A stretch of DNA of 64,000 nt from Streptomyces sp. 1331.2 (GCF_900199205.1 NZ_OBMJ01000001.1:3165001-3229000); one strand, 5' to 3'; positions 8,027 to 17,003 are shown, counted from the stretch's first letter. The notes: generated by a model from the letters alone, not told the origin. A program made the numbers and translations.

Positions 8027-9219
8027 TACAGGTCGCCGTCGCTGCGGCTGGGCAGGCCGGTCTGGACGGCGATCGCGTTCCACAGCGTGGAGGCCTGCTT
8101 CTTCGCGGTGGTCGCGGTGCCGCTGGCCTGGACCGCGTTCTTGTAGTGCTGGTTGTCCTGCTTCTTCGGGTCGCAGGAGCCCTGCGCGTCCTGCGCCCAG
8201 GCCGCGTACTCGTCGTCGGCCTGGGCCGAGGCCGTCCAGGCCGCGTTCAGCTGCTCGACCAGCTGCTGGCCGCCCGGCAGCTTGTCGGTCTTCAGCTGGC
8301 CGAGCTTGGTCTGCAGCTCGCGCCGCTTGCCGGCCGCGGCCGTGAGGGCCTGCTGGGAGTCGGGGAGCTTGTCGCACTTCTGCACCGAGGCGACCGCGGA
8401 GACCACCGAATTGCGGCTGTCGCTCGCGGTGCCCAGCAGGTCCGACAGCGGCTGCGCCTGCGCCTTGACCTCCGGGTCGACGGCGGCGCCGGAGCCGCTG
8501 GTGCCCCCCGCGCCGGGGACGGAGCTGCTGCCGGTGGCGGCCACCGGGGTGGTCTTCTTGTCGTCCTTGGGGGTGCCCCCGCCGCTCATCAGGACGGCGA
8601 CCAGGATGCCGGCCGCCGCACAGCCCGCCACCACCCCGCCGATGATCAGCTTGCTGGAGGGGCGGCCGCGCCGGGCGGAGCCACCGGCCTGGGTCGCGTC
8701 GAAGCCCTGCCCGTGGTCCGGGGCGTAGCCCTGGCCGTAGTCCTGCACCGGGTAGGCCGGCTGGGGCTGCGCGGCCGGCGGGTACGCCTGGTACCCGGGC
8801 GCGACCTGCTGCTGCGGGTAGCCGCCGGACTGCGGGTCGGCGACCGGGTAGGGCGGCAGGTGCTGGGTCTCCGGAGCGGGCTGCTCCGCCTGCGGGCCGC
8901 CGTACCCCTGCTGCGGCCCGCCCCACGGGGCACTGTGCGCGGGCATCGGCTGGCCCGGCATCGGCTGCGCGGGCATCGCCTGGGTCGGCAGCGCGTGCCC
9001 GCCCTCCCCGAGGTACTCCGGCTGACCGGACGGCTGCCCCACCGGCGGCACGGCCGAGTGGCCCTGCGGCTGGCCCGGCTGGCCCGGCTGCCCCTGGTAC
9101 GGCGGCTGGCCCGGGAACTGCGGCTGGCCCGGCTGGCCCTGCGGCTGACCGGGCTCGGGGCGGAACAGGTCGTCCAGGTTGAAGTCACCCGAGTTGGGGT
9201 ACGAGCGGCGCTGACTCAA
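8026..9219 (-). CDS. Pro/Gln/Gly-rich single-pass membrane protein
   Basis: Protein of 397 residues with three parts. The N-terminal 210 residues are low-complexity cytoplasmic sequence rich in G-Q-P repeats and in PAQPMPGQPMPAH. One transmembrane helix follows (KLIIGGVVAGCAAAGILVAVLM). The last 160 residues form an extracytoplasmic, helix-rich region after a Gly/Ser linker. The topology resembles actinobacterial membrane anchors with Pro-rich cytoplasmic tails. No enzymatic motif is visible. The start is a TTG at 9219 with GTGAGGAA upstream. Function is unknown. Confidence 0.8.
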   Translation of the reverse strand: MSQRRSYPNSGDFNLDDLFRPEPGQPQGQPGQPQFPGQPPYQGQPGQPGQPQGHSAVPPVGQPSGQPEYLGEGGHALPTQAMPAQPMPGQPMPAHSAPWGGPQQGYGGPQAEQPAPETQHLPPYPVADPQSGGYPQQQVAPGYQAYPPAAQPQPAYPVQDYGQGYAPDHGQGFDATQAGGSARRGRPSSKLIIGGVVAGCAAAGILVAVLMSGGGTPKDDKKTTPVAATGSSSVPGAGGTSGSGAAVDPEVKAQAQPLSDLLGTASDSRNSVVSAVASVQKCDKLPDSQQALTAAAGKRRELQTKLGQLKTDKLPGGQQLVEQLNAAWTASAQADDEYAAWAQDAQGSCDPKKQDNQHYKNAVQASGTATTAKKQASTLWNAIAVQTGLPSRSDGDL

Positions 9220-9428
9220 CGCGATTCCTCACCTGTGCAGGACCGCGCGCTGACGGCGGACCACATCTCGTCGGTTCTTGGGAGCATCACAGTTCCTTGG
9301 ACGTCGCGCCCACGCTACCGGTTCGCCTCACCGGGTGACCACGTGGGCGGGACATCCGTCACGCTCCCTGTCCGGACGATCACGGGCCGCTCCCGGTCAG
9401 GCCGCTCCGGGTCAGGCCGCTCCCGCGG

Positions 9429-10805
9429 TCAGGCCGCCTCCGCGTCCGCCCGCGCGTGGAACTCGCGGACCACCCGCTGCTCCCGGTAGGGCTCCAGCCG
9501 GCGCCGGAACTCGTCCAGGTACTCCACGCCCCGGTTGGAGCGCAGCCCGCTCAGCAGCCGGACGGCCTGGGTGCCCGTCTCGCAGGCCCGTTCCAGGTCC
9601 CGCTGCTGCAACTGCGCGGTGGCCAGCAGCACGAGGTCGACCGCGCGGCGCCGTACCCGGGTCGGCGGGTGCAGGTCGAGGGCCCGGCGGGCGTAGTGCT
9701 CGGCCTGGCCGGCCTGTTCCAGGTCCCGGTGGCAGTGGGCCAGTTCGTCGGCGAGGTAGGCGTCGTCGAAGTGGGCGATCCAGTCCGGGTCGTCCTCCGG
9801 GCGGCGTTTCTCCATCATCTCCAGTGCCTTGGCCGACACCGCCTCGCAGGAGCGGGCGTCGCCGAGCAGGGCGTGGCCGCGGGCCTCGGCGGCGTAGAAC
9901 ATCGCCATCGCCGTCGGGGTGGCCACGGAGCGGGCGCCCTCCTGGGCGGCGCGGGCGAGTTGGGCGATCTCCCTCGGGTTGCCCAGGGTGGCCGCCAGAT
10001 GGCTCATCGAGGCGGCCAGCACGTAGCCGCCGTAGCCGCGGTCGTCGGCCGCCTGGGCGAGCCGCAGCGCCTGGATGTAGTAGCGCTGGGCGAGCCCGGG
10101 CTGGCCGGTGTCCACCGCCATGTAGCCGGCCAGTTCGGTCAACCGGGCCACCGCGGCGAAGAGTTGGCGCCCGGTCTCCTCCCGGTACGCTCCGCCGAGC
10201 AGGCCGGAGACCACCGAGTTGAGGTAGTGCACGACGACCGGGCGGACGTGGCCGCTGCCGAAGCGGTGGTCCAGGTCGACCAGCATCACGGTGGTCGCCT
10301 TGATCGCGGCCACGTCGGTCGGACCGACCCGCGGGCCGCCGGCGCGCGCCACCACCGGGTCCGGCGGGGTGATCAGCCAGTCCCGGCTGGGCTCCACCAG
10401 CGCGGAGGCGGCGACCGTCGCCCCGGTCAGGAAGTCCCGCCTGCCGACGTCGCTGCGCCACAGCTCGCAGACCTGCTCCAGGGCCGCGTTGATGGTGGGC
10501 GCGAACTGCAGCCCGATGCCGGAGCTGAGGTTCTTGCCGTCCGCCATGCCGATCTCCTCGACCGACACGCTGCGGCCGAGCTTGCGCCCCAGGGCCTCGG
10601 CGATCACGGCCGGCGCCTGCCCGCGCGGCTGCTGCCCGCGCAGCCAGCGGGCGACGGAGGTCTTGTCGTACCGAAGGTCCAGACCGTGCTCGGCGCCGCA
10701 GAGGTTGACCCTCCGGGCCAGGCCGGCGTTGGAGCAGCTGGCCTCCTGGATCAGTTGCTGCAGACGCTCGTTGGGCTGTCGTGCGACGAGTGGTCTCGCG
10801 GCCAT
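9429..10805 (-). CDS. NsdA/NsdB-like TPR transcriptional regulator
   Basis: Protein of 458 residues with an N-terminal XRE-like DNA-binding part (NERLQQLIQEASCSNAGLAR ... TSVARWLRGQQPRGQAPAVI). A long alpha-helical TPR-like body follows (RYYIQALRLAQAADDRGYGG, LADELAHCHRDLEQAGQAEH). This arrangement matches a large Streptomyces family that includes the developmental regulators NsdA and NsdB; which paralogue this is cannot be decided here. The ATG at 10805 has GGGGAGGCG upstream. Nothing shows what it binds. Confidence 0.8.
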   Translation of the reverse strand: MAARPLVARQPNERLQQLIQEASCSNAGLARRVNLCGAEHGLDLRYDKTSVARWLRGQQPRGQAPAVIAEALGRKLGRSVSVEEIGMADGKNLSSGIGLQFAPTINAALEQVCELWRSDVGRRDFLTGATVAASALVEPSRDWLITPPDPVVARAGGPRVGPTDVAAIKATTVMLVDLDHRFGSGHVRPVVVHYLNSVVSGLLGGAYREETGRQLFAAVARLTELAGYMAVDTGQPGLAQRYYIQALRLAQAADDRGYGGYVLAASMSHLAATLGNPREIAQLARAAQEGARSVATPTAMAMFYAAEARGHALLGDARSCEAVSAKALEMMEKRRPEDDPDWIAHFDDAYLADELAHCHRDLEQAGQAEHYARRALDLHPPTRVRRRAVDLVLLATAQLQQRDLERACETGTQAVRLLSGLRSNRGVEYLDEFRRRLEPYREQRVVREFHARADAEAA

Positions 10806-11111
10806 TGGGCTTCGCCTCCCCACACCCTCCGGTCCCGGCCGGCGGGCGACGATTCTGCTGATCTGTTGCCGACTGTCCGACCGTCCAAGGAATCTGACAC
10901 CAGGTTAGCGATCAGCGACGCCAGCGGGATACCCACGGTGACGATCCGCACCCCCCCTGCGCCCTGGGAAATGCTCCCGTGCGCCCCCGCTGCGCCCGCT
11001 CCCGACCGCACCAACACGGATGAGTAACCGGAACGGGTGACATTGCCGGGATGCGCCCAACCGGGCACCGTCGGGCCGTAACCCGCCTCACGCACGGTAG
11101 TTGAGCAGCGC

Positions 11112-11822
11112 GTGGAAGACATCCCCGACGCCTCCGGCCAGGACAAGAACGCCGGTCTGCCCCCGCTGCTCATCGAAGCCGTCGGCTACGCCGAGAACCG
11201 CCACTGGGAGGTGGCCCCGGGCGCCTGGCTGGTCGACGGCGACGGGCCCGCGCACTGCTCCTGCGGCGACCCGCGCTGCGCGCTCCCGGGCGCCCACCCG
11301 CTCGACGCGGACTGGGCCCGCAAGGCGAGCGCCGGGCCGGGCGCGGTGCGGCGCTGGTGGACCGAACGCCCGCAGGCCTCGATCCTGCTGCCCACCGGCC
11401 GGTCCTTCGACGTCCTGGACGTGCCGGAGACGGCCGGCTGCCTGGCGCTGGCCCGGATGGAGCGGATGGACCTCCAGCTCGGCCCGGTGGCGGTGCTGCC
11501 CGCCGCGCCGGGGCGGGTCGGCCGGCGGCTGCACTTCCTGGTGCTGCCCGGGGTCGCGGCCAAGCTCCCGGAGATGCTGCGCAAGCTCGGCTGGCCGCCC
11601 GGGCGGCTGGACCTGGTCGCCCGCGGCGAGGGGGACTGGACGGTCGCCCCGCCGTCCCGGATCGGCTCCACCGGCTACGCCCAGTGGGCCCGCTCCCCCT
11701 CCGCGCTCAACCGCTGGCTGCCCGACGCCGCCGAGCTGATCAGCCCGCTCGCCTACGCCTGCGGCCGCGAGGCGCCCGCCCACCACACCGCCCAGGCCGC
11801 CCAGCCGGCGCCGGTGGGCTGA
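11112..11822 (+). CDS. Small prim-pol (bifunctional DNA primase/polymerase N-terminal) protein
   Basis: Stand-alone protein of 236 residues resembling the prim-pol domain. It has the CSCGDPRCALPGAHPLDADW zinc-motif-like start, RRWWTERPQASILLPTGRSF, and the region RRLHFLVLPGVAAKL. In full-length phage or plasmid prim-pols a helicase follows; here there is none. Short chromosomal versions are widespread in Streptomyces with unknown roles. The GTG start at 11112 has a poor ribosome site. The catalytic acidic residues of active prim-pols are not clearly identifiable by eye, so enzyme activity is uncertain. Confidence 0.75.
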   Translation: MEDIPDASGQDKNAGLPPLLIEAVGYAENRHWEVAPGAWLVDGDGPAHCSCGDPRCALPGAHPLDADWARKASAGPGAVRRWWTERPQASILLPTGRSFDVLDVPETAGCLALARMERMDLQLGPVAVLPAAPGRVGRRLHFLVLPGVAAKLPEMLRKLGWPPGRLDLVARGEGDWTVAPPSRIGSTGYAQWARSPSALNRWLPDAAELISPLAYACGREAPAHHTAQAAQPAPVG

Positions 11823-11914
11823 CCGGGGCCGCCCGGCGGGTTCACCCTCCCCCGAACGGCCGCCCTACGCCTATCGGGCGAGGGCGCGCACCGCGCGACA
11901 CAACGCGCACGAGT

Positions 11915-11950
11915 GACGGGCCTTGTCTCCCACCGGAGACGGGGCCCGTC
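11915..11950 (+). terminator. Terminator hairpin after the prim-pol gene
   Basis: A 16-bp stem (11915-11930 with 11935-11950, two G:U pairs) closes a CACC tetraloop about 90 nt beyond the prim-pol stop. Confidence 0.7.
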
Positions 11951-12114
11951 ATACGCATGTCCGGATAAGGCTTCCATGTACCCGCTGGTCAACCGGAAAA
12001 GCCCCCCGTACGGGTGACAGCACTCAAGGATTGCCATGATCGGCCGAGGGGAGGATTTGCGGTGCGAGGGGGCGCCGCAAGGGGAGCTCGGACGGGGAAG
12101 CCGGGCGAGGCGCC

Positions 12115-12200
12115 GGAGGGGAGCAGGGAGGGACGGAGGGGACGGAGGGGACGGGAGGGAAAAGGAGGGGAGCAGGGAGGGACGGGGAGGACGAGCGGGG
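12115..12200 (+). repeat. Purine tract with a 22-bp direct repeat
   Basis: Almost pure G/A sequence on the plus strand with many GGAGGG and GGACGG runs. The 22-mer at 12115-12136 recurs exactly at 12164-12185, 49 bp apart. It lies in the gap 11823-12249 between the prim-pol and DtxR genes, next to the latter's terminator. No gene is seen in that gap. Confidence 0.8.
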
Positions 12201-12227
12201 CCCGCTGCACGGGAAGCAGCGGGCCCC
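12197..12227 (-). terminator. Terminator of the DtxR-type regulator gene
   Basis: A perfect 12-bp stem, GGGGCCCGCTGC (12197-12208) with its complement at 12216-12227, around a 7-nt loop. It lies 23 nt past the stop of the minus-strand regulator. Confidence 0.8.
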
Positions 12228-12249
12228 ACTCCGACGTCTGCGGTGCCGG

Positions 12250-12942
12250 TCAGGCCTGGGCGACGAAGACGTGCTGGGCGATGTCCTTGCCCAGCTCCGC
12301 CGCGTTGTCCCCGGTGCCGACCAGCACGCCGCCGACGCCTGCGGTCACCTTGACCGTCGAGCCCGGCCGGACGCCGGCCCGGCGCAGGGTGCTCATCAGC
12401 ACGCTGTCGGTCTGGATCGGCTCGCCGATCCGGCGGACCACCACGTCGGCCCCGGCCTCGCCCGGCTTGACGGTGTCCAGCGGGACGAGCCCGGCGTCGA
12501 AGCCCTCACCCTCGGCCTTGGTGTCCCCCAGCTCGTCCAGGCCCGGGATCGGGTTGCCGTACGGGGACTGGGTGGGGTGGCCGAGCATGGCGAGCACCTT
12601 GCGCTCGACCGTCTCGCTCATCACGTGCTCCCAGCGACAGGCCTCCTCGTGCACCTGGTCCCACTCCAGGCCGATCACGTCGACCAGCAGGCACTCGGCG
12701 ATGCGGTGCTTGCGCATGACGCGCACCGCGAGCCGACGGCCGTCCTCGGTGAGTTCGAGGTGCCGGTCCCCGGCGACCTGGAGCAGCCCGTCGCGCTCCA
12801 TCCGGCCGACAGTCTGGCTGACCGTGGGACCGCTCTGTTCCAGGCGCTCGGCGATGCGGGCACGCATCGGGACGATGCCCTCCTCCTCCAGCTCCAGGAT
12901 GGTGCGAAGGTACATCTCAGTGGTGTCGATCAGCCCAGACAT
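12250..12942 (-). CDS. dmdR: DtxR/IdeR-type iron-dependent repressor
   Basis: Metal-dependent repressor of 230 residues with the usual three domains. These are a winged helix at residues 1-65 (ERLEQSGPTVSQTVGRMERD), a dimerisation/metal domain (HRIAECLLVDVIGLEWDQVH ... ACRWEHVMS), and an SH3-like FeoA domain at the C terminus after about residue 145. The metal ligands C and H of EEACRWEHVMSE and upstream M/E positions are conserved. In Streptomyces such proteins (DmdR1/DesR) repress siderophore and iron-uptake genes with Fe2+. GGAG sits 8 nt before the ATG. I found no iron box in the upstream region by eye. The SIS gene is divergent. Confidence 0.9.
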   Translation of the reverse strand: MSGLIDTTEMYLRTILELEEEGIVPMRARIAERLEQSGPTVSQTVGRMERDGLLQVAGDRHLELTEDGRRLAVRVMRKHRIAECLLVDVIGLEWDQVHEEACRWEHVMSETVERKVLAMLGHPTQSPYGNPIPGLDELGDTKAEGEGFDAGLVPLDTVKPGEAGADVVVRRIGEPIQTDSVLMSTLRRAGVRPGSTVKVTAGVGGVLVGTGDNAAELGKDIAQHVFVAQA

Positions 12943-13163
12943 CGCCGCTGGCTCCGTTCTTCGGTGTCCTCACCGCCAATTCTGACGTACCCGGGCCGCA
13001 ACCGGGCCCGCCCAGGGGCGTCGGATGCCGGTTTTCGTCGCTGTTGACAGCGGTGGCACCGGGACGCGACGGTGCTCGCCGTAGCTTTCTCCACCGGCGG
13101 TCCGGACCACTGCGACCGCCCCGCCCGGCCGGCTCCCCCACCGGCAGAGAGTGAAGGCACCGG

Positions 13164-13928
13164 ATGAACGACCTGGTCGGCAGCTACTTCGATGCTGCGA
13201 TCGCCCACCTCCGGCGGGTCCGCGAGGAGGAGGCCGAGACCATCGAGGCCGCCGCCGCGCTGCTGGCGGAGGCGGTCACCGAAGGTCGCCGGGTGTTCAC
13301 CTTCGGTGCCGGACACTCCGCACTGCCGGCCCAGGACGTGGTCTACCGGGCCGGCGGGCTGGTCCCGGTGAACCTGCTGAACGTGCCGGGGACGACCGGG
13401 GTGACGGTGATGCCCGCGCCGCTGTCGAGCGCACTGGAGCGGGTCTCCGGGCTGGCCACCGCGACCCTGGACCTGACCCCCGCGACCACCGGCGACCTGC
13501 TGTTCGTGATCTCGCTCTCCGGCCGCCAGACCATGCCGGTCGAACTCGCCCGGCACGCCCGGGACCGCGGGCTGAAGGTGATCGGGGTGACCTCGCTGGC
13601 CTATCCGGAGGAGGTGCCCTCGGCGCACCCGTCCGGCACCTACCTGAAGGACCACTGCGACGTGGTGCTGGACAGCAAGATCGCGGTCGGCGACGGGGAG
13701 CTGACCCACCCGGGCGCCGAGACCACCTTCGGCCCGGTCTCCACCGTCGTGACCAGTGCACTGATGCAGGCCGTGGTCGCCTCCGCGGTCGGCCGGCTCG
13801 CCGACCGGGCGGCCGCCGGGGACGCCCCCGCCCCGCCGCTGTTCCGCTCCGGCAACGTCCCCGGCGGCACCGAGTGGAACGCCAAGCAGATGGCCGACAA
13901 CGCCGACCGGGTCTTCTACACCTACTGA
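13164..13928 (+). CDS. SIS (sugar isomerase) domain protein
   Basis: Soluble protein of 254 residues with one sugar-isomerase domain. The phosphosugar-binding segment GRRVFTFGAGHSALPAQDVV and the SLSGRQTMPVELARHARDRG Ser-rich loop are visible, with EWNAKQMADNADRVF near the C terminus. It matches the UPF0309-type stand-alone SIS proteins, which are thought to bind or isomerise phosphorylated amino sugars; the substrate is not known. It is divergent from the DtxR gene (221 nt apart) and 189 nt from the next plus-strand gene. Confidence 0.88.
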   Translation: MNDLVGSYFDAAIAHLRRVREEEAETIEAAAALLAEAVTEGRRVFTFGAGHSALPAQDVVYRAGGLVPVNLLNVPGTTGVTVMPAPLSSALERVSGLATATLDLTPATTGDLLFVISLSGRQTMPVELARHARDRGLKVIGVTSLAYPEEVPSAHPSGTYLKDHCDVVLDSKIAVGDGELTHPGAETTFGPVSTVVTSALMQAVVASAVGRLADRAAAGDAPAPPLFRSGNVPGGTEWNAKQMADNADRVFYTY

Positions 13929-14116
13929 CCCGCCCGCCGCCGCCCACTGCTCCCCCGGAGCCGGACACGCTCGGTGCCGGATCGAACACGGGGCGTACCG
14001 GACAATCCACCGCGCCTTCCCGGCCATTGCGGGCCGCCCCGGCCGTCCCCAGGCGTACCGGGAAGGCCACCGGGGCAGGAGAGCGGTGCGACCGGAGCGA
14101 CAGGTGGGGGCCGAAC

Positions 14117-15082
14117 ATGGCGTCTGGTGCGGGACGGACCGGGTGGGTGCGCGAGCGGGACCTGCTGCCCGAGTTCTTCTGGGCCGCCGACGCGGCCTCG
14201 CTGCGCGGGCAGCAGCGCTCGGTGCTGCTCTGCGCCTGGGAGCTGGTCCTGCTGGTGCTGGCCGCCGCGACCGGCTCGGCCGACGGCGAGCCCTGGGCCT
14301 GGCCCGCGGCCGGCGCCTACCTCGGCGCGATCGCGCTGGCCGTGGTGATCAGCCGGCAGAACCCGCAGGGCCTCTGGTACGAGGGGCGGGCCGCCGCCGA
14401 GTCGGTCAAGACCCTGGCCTGGAAGTACGCCGTCCGGGCCGACGCCTACCAGCCGCCGCCGCGCGCCCTGCCGGACGCCGAGGGCCTGTACCGCTTCCAG
14501 CTCGGTCGGGTGCTCGGCGCCTTCCGGGACGGCCCGGCCGCCGTCCCCGGCAGCGGGGTCGAGGTCACCGCGGCGATGCACGACCTGCGCGAGCAGCCGC
14601 TGGCGGTGCGCCGCGAGGTGTACCTGGGCGAGCGGATCCAGGTGCAGCACGACTGGTACCGCGCCAAGGCCCGCTACTGCGCCCGGGCCGGGTACTGGGC
14701 CGGGGTGCTGGGCGTGCTGCTGCCCGCACTCGGGCTGGTGCTGGCGGTGCTGCGGGCGCTCGGCGCGTTCACCTACGACGCGCTGGGCACCGTCTCGGCG
14801 GTGGCCGCCTCGGTCACCGCCTGGGCGCAGCTGCGCCAGTACCGCCCGCTGGCCGCCGCGTACGGGCTGGCCGCCGTGGAGCTGGGGCAGATCCAGCGCC
14901 AACTCGCCCGGCTGGACCTGGACTCGCCGGACGCCGAGGAGGTCTGGGCCAGGCTGGCCCGGGACGCGGAGGACGCGATCTCCCGCGAGCACACCACCTG
15001 GCAGGCCCGCCGGGAGGTCCGCACCACCACCGACCGGGAGCACGACACGGGCCCGGAGCACGGAACCCACCCGGAGCACTGA
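14117..15082 (+). CDS. DUF4231-type two-helix membrane protein (copy 1)
   Basis: Protein of 321 residues with two pairs of membrane helices (around residues 32-75 and 190-240), linked by a helical region with QNPQGLWYEGRAAAESVKTL. The C-terminal REHTTWQARRE motif is characteristic of DUF4231. It resembles the two-helix SLATT-like membrane proteins found in conflict systems, although that link is inference. A paralogue lies at 49675-50598 on the other strand. The ATG at 14117 has GGTGGGGG upstream. Eleven nt after the stop an alpha/beta hydrolase begins, so the two probably form an operon. Confidence 0.8.
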   Translation: MASGAGRTGWVRERDLLPEFFWAADAASLRGQQRSVLLCAWELVLLVLAAATGSADGEPWAWPAAGAYLGAIALAVVISRQNPQGLWYEGRAAAESVKTLAWKYAVRADAYQPPPRALPDAEGLYRFQLGRVLGAFRDGPAAVPGSGVEVTAAMHDLREQPLAVRREVYLGERIQVQHDWYRAKARYCARAGYWAGVLGVLLPALGLVLAVLRALGAFTYDALGTVSAVAASVTAWAQLRQYRPLAAAYGLAAVELGQIQRQLARLDLDSPDAEEVWARLARDAEDAISREHTTWQARREVRTTTDREHDTGPEHGTHPEH

Positions 15083-15093
15083 GGAGGCCGCAG

Positions 15094-15960
15094 GTGTCGT
15101 TACGGATGGTCAAGACGGCGGACGACCGCGCGCTTGCGGTCGAGTCCCTCGGCGACCCGCGCGGCCGTCCGGTGTTCCTGCTGCACGGGATGCCCGGCAG
15201 CCGGGTCGGCCCGCACCCGCGCAGCACCGTGCTGTACCGGCTCGGCGTGCGGCTGATCTCGTACGACCGGCCCGGCTACGGCGACTCGACCCGGCTGTTC
15301 GGCCGCCGGGTGAGCGCGGCGGCGGCCGACGTGCGGACCATCGCCGACGAGTTCGGACTGGACAGCTTCGCGGTGCTCGGCCGCTCCGGCGGCGGCCCGC
15401 ACGCGCTGGCCTGCGCCGCGCTGCTGCCCGAGCGGGTCAGCCGGGTGGCCGTGCTGGTGGGCCTCGCGCCGCGCACCGCGACCGGCCTGGACTGGTACGC
15501 GGGGATGACCCCGTCCAACGTCCGCGCCTACAAGGAGGCCGAGCGCGGGCACGGCCGGATCGCCGACGCGATGGAGTTCCGCTCCCGCCAGATCAAGGAC
15601 GACCCGGTCCGGCTGCTGAACGGGCTGCGCACCGAACTCTCCCCCGCCGACCGGGAGGTGGTGGCCGACAGCGGGCTGCGGCGGATGCTGCAGAGCAACT
15701 ACCGGGAGGCGTTCCGGCACGGCGCGGACGGCTGGATCGACGACGTGCTGGCCTTCACCGCCGACTGGGGCTTCGAGGTCGGGACGATCCGGGTGCCGAC
15801 CTGGCTCTGGCACGGCGCGGACGACCAGTTCTCACCGGTCGACCACTCCCGCTGGCTGGCCGACCACATCCCGGGCGCCGAACTGTTCCTGGAGCCCGGC
15901 GCCGCGCACTTCGGGGCGTTCCGGGTGATGACCACCGCCCTGGCCTGGGCCGCGGGGTAG
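15094..15960 (+). CDS. Alpha/beta hydrolase
   Basis: Hydrolase of 288 residues with the fold's usual landmarks. There is an oxyanion-hole HGMPGS, a nucleophile elbow GRSGGG (Ser), an acid in HGADDQFSP and the catalytic His in GAAHFGAF. GAGGAGG precedes the GTG start at 15094. Coupling to the DUF4231 gene is suggested by the 11-nt gap. The substrate is unknown. A second hydrolase of this superfamily lies at 23855. Confidence 0.88.
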   Translation: MSLRMVKTADDRALAVESLGDPRGRPVFLLHGMPGSRVGPHPRSTVLYRLGVRLISYDRPGYGDSTRLFGRRVSAAAADVRTIADEFGLDSFAVLGRSGGGPHALACAALLPERVSRVAVLVGLAPRTATGLDWYAGMTPSNVRAYKEAERGHGRIADAMEFRSRQIKDDPVRLLNGLRTELSPADREVVADSGLRRMLQSNYREAFRHGADGWIDDVLAFTADWGFEVGTIRVPTWLWHGADDQFSPVDHSRWLADHIPGAELFLEPGAAHFGAFRVMTTALAWAAG

Positions 15961-15996
15961 TCCGTCCGGGGTCGGGCCCGCCCCGGGCCGGCCGGC

Positions 15997-16989
15997 TCAG
16001 GCCCGGACCGGCGTCACCGGCTCGCCCCCGCCGAGCACCGCCAGGACGTTGTCCACCGCCAGGCCGCCCATCGCCTGCCGGGTGGCGACGGTGGCGCTGC
16101 CCAGGTGCGGGGCCAGCACCGCGCGTTCCTGGGCGAGCAGCGCGGACGGGACGGCCGGCTCGTGCTCGAAGTTGTCCACGGCCGCGGCGAACAACGCCCC
16201 GGACTCCAGCGCGGCGGCCAGCGCCTCCTCGTCCACCACCCCGGCGGTCATGCTGACCACCACCGCGCCGCGCGGCAGCAGCGCCAGCCGGCGGGCGTCC
16301 AGCAGGTGCCGGGTGGCGTCGCTGAGCGGGCAGGTGACGACCAGCACGGTGGAGGTGGCGAGCAGTTCCTCCAGCGGCTTCCACTCGGCACCCTCGGCCT
16401 GCTCGGGCGGCAGGGCGCGGCGGTTGTGGTAGCCGACGGGCATCTCGAAGGCGCGGGCCCGGCGGGCCACCGCCTGCCCGATCCGGCCCATGCCGAGCAC
16501 GCCCAGCGGGGTGCCGGACAGCTCCAGGCCGAGCAGGAAGTTCGGCGCCCAGGTCCAGGGCGTGCCGGAGCGCAGCAGCCGCTCGCCCTCGCCGAGCCGG
16601 CGGGTGGCCGCCAGCAGCAGCGCCCAGGCCATGTCGGCGGTGGCGGTGGTGAGCACTCCGGGGGTGTGGGAGACCAGCACGCCGCGCTCGGCGCAGGCGG
16701 CGAGGTCGACGTTGTGGTAGCCGACCGCGTGGTTGGCGACGATCCGCAGCCCGGGGCCGGCCGCGTCCAGGAACTCGGCGTCCACCCGGTCGTCCAGGGT
16801 GGTGAGCACGGCCCGGCGGCCGCGGACGGCGGCGAGCAGTTCGGCCCGGTCCATCGCCAGGTCGGAGTCGTGGCAGGTGACGGCGTGCCGGGCGGTGAGC
16901 CGTTCGATGACGCCGGGCGCGAGGCGCCGGGTGACCAGGACCGGGGGCGGGGTGCGCCCGTGGATCGTTCGCTCGCTGCGCTCGCTCAT
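15997..16989 (-). CDS. D-2-hydroxyacid dehydrogenase-like protein, catalytic Arg motif altered
   Basis: Protein of 330 residues from the D-isomer-specific 2-hydroxyacid dehydrogenase family, which reduces 2-keto acids or glyoxylate with NAD(P)H. The Rossmann motif is clear (GVLGMGRIGQAVARRARAFE), as are the downstream Glu (NFEHEP) and the His of APHLGSATVATR. The family normally has a catalytic Arg in an N-x-A-R-G motif before VVDE. Here that segment reads VVVSMTAGVVDEEALAAALE, one residue shorter and without Arg. The ATG at 16989 is preceded by TACGCT with an 8-nt gap, so the mRNA may be leaderless. Enzyme activity is therefore doubtful. Confidence 0.85.
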   Translation of the reverse strand: MSERSERTIHGRTPPPVLVTRRLAPGVIERLTARHAVTCHDSDLAMDRAELLAAVRGRRAVLTTLDDRVDAEFLDAAGPGLRIVANHAVGYHNVDLAACAERGVLVSHTPGVLTTATADMAWALLLAATRRLGEGERLLRSGTPWTWAPNFLLGLELSGTPLGVLGMGRIGQAVARRARAFEMPVGYHNRRALPPEQAEGAEWKPLEELLATSTVLVVTCPLSDATRHLLDARRLALLPRGAVVVSMTAGVVDEEALAAALESGALFAAAVDNFEHEPAVPSALLAQERAVLAPHLGSATVATRQAMGGLAVDNVLAVLGGGEPVTPVRA

Positions 16990-16997
16990 GGTGCCGC

Positions 16998-17003
16998 AGC
17001 GTA
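16998..17003 (-). promoter_or_regulatory. Putative -10 box of a leaderless dehydrogenase transcript
   Basis: TACGCT on the minus strand fits TAnnnT and ends 8 nt before the ATG at 16989, so transcription may begin at or beside the start codon. No clear -35 is visible. Confidence 0.4.

Noticed and set aside
12943..13163. Iron box in front of the DtxR-type gene
   Set aside because: No TTAGGTTAGGCTCACCTAA-like site found by eye.
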